Source: Istiophorus platypterus
Lineage: Eukaryota; Chordata; Actinopteri; Istiophoriformes; Istiophoridae
Direction: 5' to 3'
Length of the DNA: 64,000 nucleotides
NCBI GenBank assembly: GCA_016859345.1
Contig: CM029122.1
Span: 3,477,001 to 3,541,000 of the forward strand
Shown here: positions 11,840 through 23,899 of the stretch, one piece after another
How the letters are laid out: every line of letters begins with the position of its first letter
Position numbering within the stretch: position 1 is the stretch's first letter
The notes under the pieces: generated by a model
What the model was told of the DNA's origin: nothing
The model's database searches: none
The model's input: the letters and a program-made list of their open reading frames with translations, nothing else
Translations under genes and position numbers: made by a program

Positions 11840-14080
11840 GTCAGTTAGTGGCACAGAGAATTCATCAGCAACGCTTTGGTTACACAGGAAATACTTAATA
11901 AGTGAGATAAACGGTGTTGGCCTGGTAGAGCCTGGTCCACCTTTTACCTTCAGTTCGAGGTTTTTTGAGAATGATGTTTGATGACTTCTCGGCGAAAGTG
12001 AGAACCAGCTTGTCATGTTCAGCCGAGACCCATATGTTCCGTTACCGGATGGATTCTCAGCTGCAAAACAAAAAGGGCAGAGTCTGATATACAAAAACCC
12101 AACTTGGCACATGGCTGCGCTGCTTCTCTGGATGGCTCCAGTTACCGTCGGTGAAGAGGGTATTTCTGCCTCTTTTTTATTTCCAGCTGTATGAGTCAAC
12201 AGAGAAGACCGTCACTGAAAAAAAAAACCTGCCTCACAGTGACGACGTAGACATTTTTCTATAGAGTAGTCACACTGGGAACATCTTTATGTGGCTTAAC
12301 GTCAGGAAGGAATAGAAAGCATCTTCCTACCAGACGAACGAACAGTACAGTACAGTGCATCACCCAGATTAGCTGCTTTTTTTTTTTTAAATCAAGTTTA
12401 ATTTACTTTTTTATTTTTAGCTTGACATTTGGGGAAATATTTTTTATTCATTTTCTTGCAGAGGGTTAAAGACGATTGACACCGTTGTCTAACATGAGTC
12501 GGCAAAAGCAAACAACTCCAGGAAGATTTAAAAAAAAAAAAAAAAAAAAAGGAAGAGAAAGCCGATCAGCATTTATCCCAAAAAGTCAAACCTTTCCTTT
12601 GAATTCTATATGTTCCTGTATAATATTTCCAATTTGGTTTCCTGTTGGTTTTGTTGCTACCGCTGGGCAACTCTCTTATTAGCAGCACTTTCATTTATCA
12701 GCGTCATAATCACAGTCATCTGTTTCCATCTGCTCCCCCTATGTGGAGCCAGCCCCCCCCCCGCCCCTTGCCCCTCCTCTGAGGCAAAAGGTGGCTCTGC
12801 AGCCCCGACTAGTGTGATCCAGTTTTTCGTCCTGGGACTGATTAGCGGTATCGAGTGACATTGGAGGCGCGGATGCAGCGGAGAGGCCCGGCAGCGTGTT
12901 GTTGCTCCACGTGGTGTAAATGTAGAAATCATGGAAATCGTAGAAAGTCCAGTCCCAAAATCAGATGCAACATATCGCAACAGCAACGTCATCGCACAGC
13001 TTTCAGGGGAAATATTACCGAGTAGGAAAAAAAAAAAATCTACTGTATGTAACCAAGAGGACATTTAATCCAAATATCTGTTTTATAAACTGTACGTCTG
13101 TGATTTGAGCCCTCTGCCACCCCCCCCCTCGCCTCAGGGTCCGTATGGTGGGGGACTCAGCCCGCGGAGGGTCAAGGGCAGACCGTCCCCCGTGTTGCCC
13201 AGGACCTGATTGGCTAAAAGGGGTTGACGAAATCAATATGTCCGGCCTCCGCAGTCTGCCCCGTGTCTGTCTCTACAGTGTCACCCTCACTGTTTGTTAG
13301 CTGTTGGCATTTTGATGGACTCAACATTTTACCAAATAAACACAAGAGGTTGAATACGCATTGTGTCCCTTCATTTTAATTCAATCACCTCAGATCAATA
13401 AACACAGATTCTGGCGGTGTTGGTGCTTTTGAATTTCTACTTAGCCTGGTTGGGTTGGAACTTAGACCAAAGTCCATACAAGACTTCAGGACTGGGCTGC
13501 GTCGGCTCGTCACTTTGTTTGTGGCCAAAGTCTTGGTGTACCAGCTAGTTTCAAACCAGTTATTTACTTACACCAGCTTACACCAATTTGAACTTAAAAA
13601 ACTTTAATGTCCTGGCTAGTAAAGACTTGCTGATGTGTAACTCCCAAGCTAGGAAACATCCATGTCTCTGTCCAATCAAAAGCTGTAATACAACCTTCAA
13701 AAGCCACAAATTCAGGAGGCCAAAAGCTTTATTAGACTCAACTGCCAGTCCTTTGTAGTAGTGTGAATGGCCTTGTTGCATCACTATATCCTCTCATATG
13801 AAAATCTGTGCATTAAGCATTAGCGGGAAACATCTGATGATGCTAACCTAACCAACAGTATTTGGTCATTTTGTCTACATTGTTAGCATAATGTTTTGTA
13901 ATTTTTAGGTAACACCTAATCTAAAGTCTTCCCAGTTTGCACCAACATTAGAGAGTATTTTTTAACCGGTGTCAGATTAGATTTGCCGATGATATTACCT
14001 CTTTTACATCTCATGCATGGTGTCATATATTAGCATGCTAATGTAGCTCTATTATTTGATTCAGCACCACTTCCCGGTAG
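11840..14080. other. Intergenic, no gene recognised
   Basis: Spacer with long A/T runs (A-run about 12529-12550, T-run about 12378-12390) and a C-run near 12752-12760. The longer minus-strand frames here run through low-complexity sequence and have no family resemblance. I see nothing functional. Confidence 0.5.
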
Positions 14081-14560
14081 GGCACCATGATAGGGTTTAA
14101 AGGGGTTATTAACAGGGTTTATAACCTACAATTAATGTTCTTATTAATGGCTAATAAATAATTTATAAGCAAATAAGAACAAATTTTGGTTGCCAGGCTG
14201 TGGAAAAACCTTTTTAGTTCTGTAGCTCTTCAAATTCATTACTGAGACATCTCCAATGGACAGTTTGAACACTTATCTTCAGGAGAACAGCTGCAGGACA
14301 TCTGTGCCTAAACATTTATAAACTGGTTATTACATTATTACATTTTCAACCGCAGACCTAATGGACTATATATCCCATTATTTAATAAGATTTATGATTT
14401 CAGGAAGATAACTTTTGCTGATGGTTCATTAGAAACCTAAAAAGCCAATACTATTTATTCATGTCTTCTTAAATTTAAAACTGCAAACTGATGACTTATT
14501 AGACAGAGATTTGACCATTTGATGGTTTACCAACATTTATAACGCACGTTATATCACCAT
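14080..14560. repeat. Dispersed repeat, family B copy
   Basis: The block GAGACATCTCCAATGGACAG, then CACTTATCTTCAGGAGAACA and GCTGCAGGACATCTG, matches blocks at 39105-39165 (+) and 39590-39640 (inverted). The end of the region (GATGGTTTACCAACATTTAT) is the reverse complement of a block near 39375-39395. This is a degenerate copy of the foldback-type repeat described at 38950-39810. Confidence 0.6.
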
Positions 14561-14584
14561 AATGTTAGGACAACCTCTGTCTTT

Positions 14585-17500
14585 AGATGCTTGAATAAAA
14601 CACGTCCCAAATGGGACAGAATGGAGAAAAGCTCAGGAAGAGGAACAGATGAAGGATCCTTCTTCAAGGAGGGCCAGATGTGCAGTAGACGTCATATGCA
14701 AATAAAGCAACATAGTAGATTTACAGTGCGGACAATAGGGAGGGCGACATTACAGAGTGAGGGCAAGCAACTTCAAGGTGCCGCCAACAGTCCTGAGCCT
14801 CGCAACCTCCTCTTCACCATGAAGATCTGGAAAGAGGAGGGACCACACATACATACAGGAGGCAAAACCAGGCACATCACACACACGTTTAGGAGAAGGA
14901 AATAAACAGAGAGGGAGGAGGCTGGGAGGAGGCTGGGACTCCTGGATGCTGACGATCCAGATTCAAAACATCTGGTCCTGCACAGAGAGCCAGAGTGAAA
15001 AGAGAGGACAGGGAGGAGGAAACAAGGGGGGAAAGGCAGGGGCACGCTCATGTGCTTGAGGGAATACTGTATAGTCTCAACATTTGGTAAAGAGAGACTA
15101 TCTGGGGCTTGGTGTAATGCTCATCTGGCTCTGCAGGAGAAGATGGAGTTAATTTTGTATCTAACCTCATCTGTTTTACTTAAGAAAAATTCATGAGCTG
15201 TAAAGGGAGAGCTGCAGAGAGAGAGGCTGCTTTTGAAGATGTTTGGTGTCAGAGAGAAATCTAGGATTATGTTTATTTTTTTCTGATTAAACGAGAGAAA
15301 TATGCTGCTCTAGCACAGGGCACGCTTGTAATTCAGTAAACACTCATGCCACCGGGAGTGGAAAGCTTCTAGTTTGGAATTTCACCGTTGGCACTCCAGT
15401 CTCCTGCAGGCCTGCTTAAGGGCACGTGTCTCTTCAGTAAACCAGGGTGTAGACCTCTTGTTTTGGTGGTAAGAGGTGGAACGGAATCCAGGAGACTAGA
15501 CAGAGCTGGGGCATCGGTACAATATTAAAACAGGGCCTGCCGATGCAGCGAAAGGAGCAAGGATCACCGAAAATTGCTTGCAAAGAACGGATATAGGTTG
15601 ACAGACCGATGTGTCGTGCTGTAAATGCATCAGCACCGACATGACGAGGACGGGCTAGTACCGCTTCAGATTTGATAAGGTGGTGACCTGACATAAGCGA
15701 CGTGATAGAGAAGACAGTCAGATCAGAAGCCACCACTCCCCCACTGCAGCGATCAGGTAAAACCGAAGGTACCAAAAAGTACCAGAAAAGGTTTTAGTTA
15801 GAGGGTCCCCAGCAGCCGTTGTTAGTCAGTGAATGACTAATAAGGTCTGAGATAAATTCTCTGAATTTCTGAGTAAAGCCCAGGTGGTCACATGTGAGTC
15901 ACTGACAGATTTGGACTGAGAGTGAACCTGCGACGAGATGGACAGCGAACGAACGATGGGATGACGGTTTGTAGGAGGTCGAGTTTTCCTACTGGACTCC
16001 GGTGTCCAGGGGGGTCGGGCGAAAACGACGGAAAACACCTATAAGAACCGAACCGACACTTTTCTGATGCGCTGTCAAAATATAAACTAGAACATTTTTA
16101 AACTCCACAAATATCGGTGGTGTCATTGCTGGTACCCCACAAGGCAGGGACTCAGAAACGAAAAAGGTTCCAAAAAAATCAAGGTCTTTACAAAGAAGAA
16201 AATTTACATAAGCAGGCAGACAAAAACAGAGGGCTTAGGCAAGGCCAGGTCATAAAAACAGAGAAGAGTCAGACAGAGAAGGCTGACATTAGGAGAAAGG
16301 CTGGAGCGCTTGTTTGCAGGGAATAAAGACGAGCTGGCAAAGAGACCGAATACCCAAGGAGAGGGGCGACAATGAGGCACAGGTGCAACAGATCAGGGGT
16401 AGGGCAGACGACAACAGTGGAGAGACTTGAGGTTTTGTAAAACCTTTGTGGTCCTAAGAGGATAAATCCCACTGACTTTGGTGCGATCCATTGCCTTCCT
16501 CTGTAGCAGCAGCATGAGGTTGAACGTTCTGGGTTTTAAATGTAATATCTTGAAAATTACTTGATGCAGTGCCATGAAATTTTAACAGAAGTCCACACTT
16601 ACCAGATGGCTTCATTAATCCTCAAACTCTTCATGTGCAGCCACCAGCAGGTTGGCATTTCTGCTTCAGAGTAAATTAGGTCTCAACAATCAGGTTGATT
16701 GCAAAAAAAAAAAAAATTGGTCAGAGATATTTACCCCACTTGACGAATGACCTTTTCCTCTAGCAACATCATCAGGTTAGGTTTTTTTTTTTTAATATTT
16801 TTAAATTTTGCCCAATTATTTTTTTTAACCCGAAACAACCTGCAGAACTATCAGCCTCATCTTTCCTCCGGGTTACGCAGAGCTAGGGCAAGAGAGTGAG
16901 AGAAAAGCAGAGGAAAAAAAGAAAATGTCAAAGAAGAAGGAGGCATTGAATTAAGAATGGGAGGGAGACAAGGGAGAGGGAGATAATAAAAGAAAGCATG
17001 GTTATACAACTCGGAGACTCAGAAGAGTCTGCCGTTGGCAAGGCTTGTTGAGTACAGCTGCTAAGATAACAAGGCAGGAATTATCTCCCAAAGTGCTATT
17101 AATAGCAGGCAAGTCACATCTTGTCCCTCAGTGAGAGAGCATCTCGGCCCAGAGGCTCTGCTTTCCCATTTTAACTCTTTTTTTTTTGGAAAAGAAACGT
17201 GCGTTTTGACAGCCGTTTGAAGGTCAGTACCAAATGGCAGAGGCCGTCGGTCGCACCCCTCTCAGTCACCCCGGCTTCGTCGTGGGGGGCTGCTATCTCA
17301 GCCCCGATGAGGCTAAAGATCAGGTTCACTGACGGGATAAGCTAAAGAACCATCTCACCACAGGGTGAGATTCAGTGGCTGCTCTGGAGTCCCTGTCATG
17401 AAAATTGCTGATATGGAAATTTTTCTTTTTCTTTTTTTTCCTTTTTCTCTCTCCCCGAGTGCATCTCAGTTGTGTCGGCTGAGAAGAAGTTGAGGTTCAA

Positions 17501-17975
17501 AGTTCATCTTCCACTGGAAAAAAGATGAGTGGATAGAAGGATCTCACCGCGTTCAGCAGCGTTCAGCAGCGAACTTTGAACCTCTTTTTTTTTTATGGGG
17601 AACTCCACCGACTTTGCACATCAAAGTCTCTTTGAAAATGCAAAAAAAAAAAAAAAAGTCTGGGGGTGTGGAGTTGGAGGAAGCCAGCTTGCCAGAACTT
17701 TGTAGCCCGGCTCCTCTTCTTTGCACAGTGCTAGAGGCTCTGGGCTACCTTAGCCTCTATAAACACAACACGCACACACATACACACTCCCACCGATGTG
17801 TGAATCTGAGGAGTATTATTTTTAAGCCAACGTGGATAAAATTGCTCTTCCCACTGCTGTTATAAGGTCAAAAAGGACCTTTGAACCTCAAAATTGGGGT
17901 CAACATTCTGACCAGCAACGTGGCCTCACATGTACCCGAGGGATCGAGGCTCACAGATTCAAGGTGCAATGTGTT
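14585..17975. other. Intergenic, possible old repeats
   Basis: This 3.4-kb spacer is purine-rich around 14900-15040 and 16140-16400. The stretch 16137-16430 (many CAG/ACAG words, CACAGGTGCAACAGAT) and the minus-strand open frame at 15434-15775 look like worn interspersed repeat, but I could not assign families. A/T runs occur at 16701-16715 and 16780-16792. No gene is supported. Confidence 0.4.
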
Positions 17976-17979
17976 TGCC

Positions 17980-18410
17980 ACTTGGTGAAAAGTAACTAAG
18001 TACATTTACTCACATACTGTAGATAAACTATAGCATACCTGTACTTTGTTTGAGTATTTCCATTTCAAGCTGTTTTATTCTTATTTTCCACAACATCTCA
18101 GAGAAGAAAAAACCTTTTCTCACAACATTTATCTCATAACTGTATTTAGTAGTAACTTTGCATATTCTAATTGATAATACAAAATATAGTAATCTTATCA
18201 TATTCATATTATTATAGGATATATTAGGCTTTATCTATCCTATAGGGGAAATTCATAAGCTACCAAGTAATAAATCAAGTAGTTGAAATTAGCTCAACTT
18301 CACCAGCTGCAACATTAAAGTGATTTTATATTTTTAGTACTAAAGTAAAATTTCACGGGGTGAATTTAACATGTGGCAAAGTGTTTCTAGTGTTTTATTG
18401 CAACTGTTAC
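17980..18410 (-). repeat. MITE-like fish repeat, family C copy 1
   Basis: The left edge reads AAGTAACTAAGTACATTTAC then TCACATACTGTA, followed by CCTGTACTTTGTTTGAGTAT. This is the reverse-complement form of the end seen at 21150-21295, sharing AAGTACATTTACTC exactly. The pattern is a very common short non-autonomous repeat in fish genomes. The right end is degenerate. Confidence 0.65.
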
Positions 18411-18629
18411 TCAACTAAAAGGCTTTAGCTCTTCCCCCGCTGTTTCCTGCAGCGTTCTCACCTGGTCAAGTGAAAGATCCTCGGTTCCTCGGCATCGGGA
18501 TTAGCCCATATTGGCCCCTGGCAGCGCCTTTCCGACCTGGCCCTTACGTCAGTGTCACACTGACCTAAAGCCGTGGCCTTCGAGGGAACAGGAAATTGGC
18601 GCCCGCCATCACCTGCTCGCAGCCGTCCA

Positions 18630-18774
18630 GAGAGAGAGAGAGAGAGAGAGAGGGGTACAGTTTATACACAAGCAGCGTGTCACCCTTTTGCATATGGCAC
18701 ATTTATTTAAGGAAAGTGTAAGAACAGCAATGCAATGCACCCTCTCTCTCTCTCTCTCATTCTCTCTCTCTCTC
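18630..18774. repeat. (AG)n and (CT)n tracts
   Basis: An AG run at about 18630-18652 is followed roughly 90 bp later by a CT run at about 18739-18774. On one strand the two tracts are complementary and could pair. There is no sign of a gene. Confidence 0.85.
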
Positions 18775-18912
18775 CACACGCCTCCGAATGACCGCCCACC
18801 ACATCCGCACCAACCGAGAGGCTGCACCATACAGCGGACCTGCAGGCTGCTGCTGCTGCTTCTGAAATAGTCCCACCGAGATGCTAGCCCTGTCCTCTGC
18901 TATTTAATGCCT

Positions 18913-18945
18913 CACACACACGCATGCACACACGCAGACACACAC

Positions 18946-18988
<43 letters not shown>

Positions 18989-18992
18989 CACA
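18913..18992. repeat. (CA)n microsatellite
   Basis: An interrupted CA tract of about 80 bp with occasional CG and GCA interruptions. A GT tract lies about 170 bp downstream. Confidence 0.95.
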
Positions 18993-19163
18993 TACGACCA
19001 AATTTGACAGAGGATAATTTTAAACCCCTCACTCACCTCCTTTTCCCAGAGCTACTTCCCTGAGGGGGGAGCCCGTTGTGCCTGAAAGACAAGCTGTTTG
19101 CCTTTGGCCTTAGACCTCTATGATGGCCAACAAAGTTAGCACTGTGTCCTATGTGACAGCTAG

Positions 19164-19208
19164 ATGTGTGTGTGTGTGTGCGTGAGTGTGTGTGTGTGTG
19201 TGTGTGTT
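19164..19208. repeat. (GT)n microsatellite
   Basis: An interrupted GT tract of about 45 bp. It is the opposite-strand form of the CA tract at 18913-18992. Confidence 0.95.
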
Positions 19209-19723
19209 GGTCCGTTCGTACTATAATTGCCTCTGCAGCGGGCTCATCACCGCTGCATCGTGGCTGCAGGGATTTGCCAGGGATTACGGTTTTCATACCA
19301 GCTGCTGGAATTCGTTCGCAGTGATTTAGAGTTTATACGAACGATTCCTAATTCGGCGACCGAGGTGATAATGACAAAGGTTATTTTTTCGTGACCTGTG
19401 ACCTTTTTGGCGTCAACAGCCGTTCCCTCGCACGCATACTTCTGTGCAAACACACACACCGATGGTAATATCTTATTTCTCTCCATAGACTTTGTAATGC
19501 TCAGAACTTCTGAAGCTTTTCCAATTTTTATTATTTGAATCTTTCCACAAAACTTTTTGTTAAAAATGAACCGAACGCTCTCCTTTATTTAATCCGCTAC
19601 CAGGGACATGATTTACAATGTGGTGAAACTCACTTATGAATGAGTATGAATATATCTTCGTGTCTATGAATAGGAGTGTCCATGTGCTCAGCAAATTTAA
19701 GTGTTATAAGGTTATGACGGGCG

Positions 19724-21295
19724 GTGGAGGAAATATTCAGATCCTCTACTTAAGTAGAAGTACTTTTACCAGTTTAAAAATGCATGGTAACAATTAAAAA
19801 TCCTCCTTTAGAAATGTTATTTAAGTATAATCAGGCAATTTAATCCTGTAGATATTTTTTTAAATTCTTCCCATAGAGCTACTAGTACTGATTTCATCAT
19901 TACAGATTAATCTGACGATTATTTTCTTGATTAATTCACTTGTTTGTAAAAAATTCTGAAAATAGTTCTAAATGGTGAAACAAAGCTGTCAAGGATTGAA
20001 GTCATATGATAATATTGTAATGATTGTTCCCATTTCTGGTCTGAAAAAAGGATTCAGGATTTTCTGAGCGGGAGACATAAAATATAAATACATTCAGTAA
20101 AGAGTTAAATTTATAATAAAATGTGGAGAAATCAAAATAATTAAAAAGAAAATCAGTGGCTTGAGGCCTGCATCAGGAAAGACTTGGATTCATCACCTCA
20201 GTTTTTCTGGAATAATAGAATAATTGCTATGGTTTTTAATATATTTTTTTATACTATACAGGATAACCACATAAAAAAATACAGTATGAATGGGAAACAA
20301 TAAGTTTATCATATATATAGATATATGTTGGATTGGTGATGATAAAATAACAAGGTACAACACAAGCATTGACTGTATGAAGTAGTGATCACACCACAAG
20401 TTCGAAATGGGATTAAAAACAATCGAAACAGGATCAGAAACCAGTCCTACCACATGAAGGGGCAGCTGGTCAGGAAAATTGATTACCAGCCTCCATGATC
20501 AGTAAACGTCTGCACTGCATTTTATGCTAATTTGACCTGTATTTTCTCCAATATCTCGCTCTGGAACGAGTAAAGTGATGGATGGACTGACTAATCTCAT
20601 CAACTTGCAAATGCAAAAAGCTCTTCAATTAAACTAATCTGCTTGTGGTTAGATAACGATGCTAATGCAATTTTTTTTGTGTGATTTGATAGATTTTATA
20701 AATACGACTGTGAAACATATGCTGAAAAAATAGAAAATAAGTTATCATACTACTAGACAATGAGAAAAAAGGAAAATAAGCAGGTGGCAGGTTTCTCGGA
20801 TATATGCAGATGATACAGTCATATCTATTAGAACTGTTCTTTCAATTTCACAGCGTTTAAACTCATTTAGCATTAAATAAACCCTGTCAAGACTAGATGG
20901 GTTTAACCTAAAGATTAATGGACATTTTATTGAACAGGTTTCGTGAGTAAAATATTTCCGCCTTATTTATAATTCCCACTGAAAATTTGAGAAACGTGTT
21001 AAAATGGGGACCGAGGTCGCAAAAACAAACACTTACATGCATTTACACTCATCGGTTTTATATTGTAACGTACTCCACGATCTTTTGCAGCTGTCACGCT
21101 TCTTATGATGGATGATGTATAATGAAATTATTAAAAATTTGGGCTGGCATCTGCAGAGTAACTAAAGCTTTAAGATAAACGTGTCGAAGTATAAGACGGC
21201 GTAAAATCCGAGCGGTCGAGTAAAGTACAAGTACCTAGAAACTGTACTTAATTACAGCGTAAATGGAGTAAATGTACTTGGGCGCTCTCTGACGC
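19724..21295 (+). repeat. MITE-like fish repeat, family C copy 2
   Basis: The left edge has GGTGGAGGAAATATTCAGAT then CCTCTACTTAAGTAGAAGTA. The right edge (21150-21295) has CTGCAGAGTAACTAAAGCTT, AGTAAAGTACAAGTACCTAG and GGAGTAAATGTACTTGG. These are the two ends of the same common fish repeat. The 1.25 kb of AT-rich sequence between them may be a longer family member or a later insertion. Its right end is the inverse of the element at 17980. Confidence 0.6.
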
Positions 21296-21379
21296 TGTCA
21301 GGTAAAGTGTGTCGAAGACAGTAGCACAGTTAATTGAGTACAGTTGATCCAATTAGCGCGGCGGTCTATCATTAGAGTG

Positions 21380-21898
21380 GAAGGGAAAGTTCAGCCTCGG
21401 CGGCCGCGGCGGCGGTTCCGACCCCGGCTACGTTTCCAGGGCGCCTGGCCCTTTAAGGACCCGCGTCCCGGCGGAGGAAAAGTGTGAATGAAGTCCAGCC
21501 ATTCATAAATAAGGCCGCTGCGCCCGCTGCCGTCGGCCGAGCGGCGCCGAGCGGAGCCGAGCGGAGCCGAGCGCACGATTCAGCGGCCGCCCGACGCCAT
21601 TGGCCGCCCGCCCTGAGCGACGTGCCCGGGCGGCCAATCGGCGCCCGCCGCCCGAGCCACGGGGGGCGGGGAGAGGGAAAAAAACAAAAAGCCCGATCGG
21701 GCCATTAAGGAAAAAGCTGAGTGGAGTCGGGGAGTCGACGGAGGCAGATCAGCGCGTCGCGGCGCTCAACGACTCACGGCGTCGACACGTTGTTGTTGGG
21801 TCGCTCCGGCCGCTGCGGCCGCTCAACGATCACACGCTGGTGGATATTTCCCAGCGCCTTCTCTCGGTGTAGGGGACGGATACGCGCACACAGCCGAG
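21380..21898 (+). promoter_or_regulatory. etv5: etv5 CpG-rich promoter and first-exon region
   Basis: This is the longest GC- and CpG-rich block in the window. It has a TATA-like CATAAATAAG at 21504-21513, a tandem 10-bp GAGCGGAGCC-type motif around 21538-21573 and CCAAT boxes on opposite strands (ATTGG 21599-21603, CCAAT 21633-21637). It ends at a clear splice donor (CAGCCGAG|gtaagc) at 21898. The likely product is the non-coding exon 1 of etv5, about 2 kb before the coding start. The exact transcription start cannot be read from the sequence. Confidence 0.7.
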
Positions 21899-23732
21899 GT
21901 AAGCTGCAACTGTTTCACAGCGGAGAGAAGTTGCTTTTTACGGGATGAGTCTGGATATTTCTCTTTTTTTTTTCTTCTAACGCTTTTTCGTTTCTTTTTT
22001 TTTTTTTTTAGACAACAAACGAGAACGCAACGCCATCTTATTATAAGATATTTACTTTGGCAACCATCTTACCTCGGGCCCTGGCTGCGTTTGGCGGCCG
22101 CTTTGCGTCGTATCTCTCTCCTTTGAGATAAATATAAAAATCTAATTTTTATTTATTTGCGTGGATTTGCGCTTCGGCTCATCAGCGTGGACTGTTTATG
22201 ATTTTTTTTTTTTATGAATGGACGGGCCATTTTCCCCCCTTCCCTCCGTGTTTCCACACGGATCGAGTTTCACTTCATTGAGAAAAACAAGGGAGGGATG
22301 GGTGGGGGAAGGGCGGGGAGGAGGAGGACGGGGGGGTGATGGAGTGGTGGGGGGGGGGTATCGGATGATCTTCCTCCCCCAGCAGTGCCCCCCCCCCCCA
22401 ACCTCCCAGCTTCGGAGAAAGTTTAACCCAGAATTATCCGATTTCGTGATGAAAAGTTGGTCCGAACAGTTTGACTTGTTCATATTACTACAGATCAACT
22501 TCATCTGTTTATTTATTTTTGTCGGGTTCACACTCAGTATTTTCACATTTCAGCCCCATTATAACGCCCCAGTAGCTTCCACACCAGTCGGCGTGTCACC
22601 ACTGTACTTGCTCATTACAACAGAGTAACTCTACCCCGCGTCCGAGCGGTTATCCCGGGCCTTGATAAACGCCCCCCCCGCACCGCAGTGCCGGATCGGC
22701 AGGTCGCAGCGGGGCCGCCCGCGCCGCCACCGCCGGGTCCCGCTGCACCGACGGACCGGCGGCTCCGCTGATGTGAGCCGTGCCTGTAGTTATTGCCCCG
22801 GGGCTGCGCTTTATTCGTCATCCATTAACAGGGACAAAGGGGGGTGAGTCATATCGCTCTGCCGGGGCTGATGGGGGGGGGGCAGTGGTAGTGTCTTAAT
22901 GTTGTTATTGTTTTATTAAAGGGAACTTTTCCCTCTTTTTTACTGCTTCTAACCTAACAGTGTTGTACCCAGGGGAGAGAGAGGGAGAGAGAGAGTGAGT
23001 GAGAGAGAGAGGGGGGGGTCAGGTTCGGCCATCTGTAACACCAGTTGTATCACCCAGCTCTGGGCTCAAGCCTGGATAAGACACTAATCAGCTCTATGAC
23101 TGACCCCCCCACCCTCCCTTTTCTTTTCTATCTAGTTTGGGAGCACACTCAGATTGCCCCCCCCCCCCAGTGAAGAGCAGGGCTCCTCTCTCTTTTCTTA
23201 AACCGAGTCTTTCACTCAAGATCTCCAAGCTGATTATGGTGGAGCACGGTGCCCACAGATGGGCCAGTGAGAGCAGCTTATATAACTGTCTTACATGTGT
23301 TTTCCGTAATGGCCCTTGTGTTTACATTGCCCCCCCCCCCCACACACACACACACACACTCGCACACACTCACACACACACACACACTCAACCCGGCATG
23401 GGGTCGGTTCAAAGGGCTGTTTGTTGGTTAAATAAAAGGGGCTGGAGGTGGATGATGGTCCGGTTGTGCTGCTGCAAGAAAAAACGCGAAGCCCAGCACA
23501 GCTTGAGGAACGACAACCGATGTAAATGCCCCCCCCACTCACCCCCAGGGGGGGTAAATACTCCTCTAACACAGTTTCAACAAAAACCGGTTTTGCTTGT
23601 TTTAACATTATAGGGACTAACTTTTTTATTATGACATTAAAGAGGCTTGAAGTGTTATTTCTTTTTCTTGTGGTTTAAGCATGAAATTGATTTTTGTGTC
23701 ACGAGTCTTCTCTCTATCTTGTGTTTTGCCAG
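21899..23732 (+). other. etv5: etv5 intron 1
   Basis: GT-AG intron between the non-coding exon and the first coding exon. It has C/G homopolymers (22346-22355, 22387-22399 and 23159-23170), a GC-rich patch at 22630-22850, a GA-rich tract at 22977-23014 and a CA tract at 23340-23388. No coding exon was found. Confidence 0.65.
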
Positions 23733-23899
23733 TGACCCGCAGAGTGACCCCCCCTCCCCGGGTGCTGTCGCTTTAAAGCGGACACCTCCTCCTCCCCACC
23801 CCCTTCCCGCCCCGAATATTGGAGCGCCACCACCGCAACCACCGAGATAACATGGACGGATTCTACGACCAGCAAGTCCCATTTATGGTCCCACCCAGC
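23733..23899 (+). CDS. etv5: etv5 exon 2, first coding exon
   Basis: Acceptor gttttgccag precedes a 119-bp 5' UTR segment without an upstream ATG. Translation starts at 23852 in context ATAACATGG and encodes MDGFYDQQVPFMVPPS, 16 codons, before donor AGC|gtaagt. This start matches the family N-terminus exactly. Confidence 0.93.

Noticed and set aside
15434..15775. 113-codon minus-strand frame as a gene
   Set aside because: No recognisable domain or splice context. It lies in sequence that looks like worn interspersed repeat.
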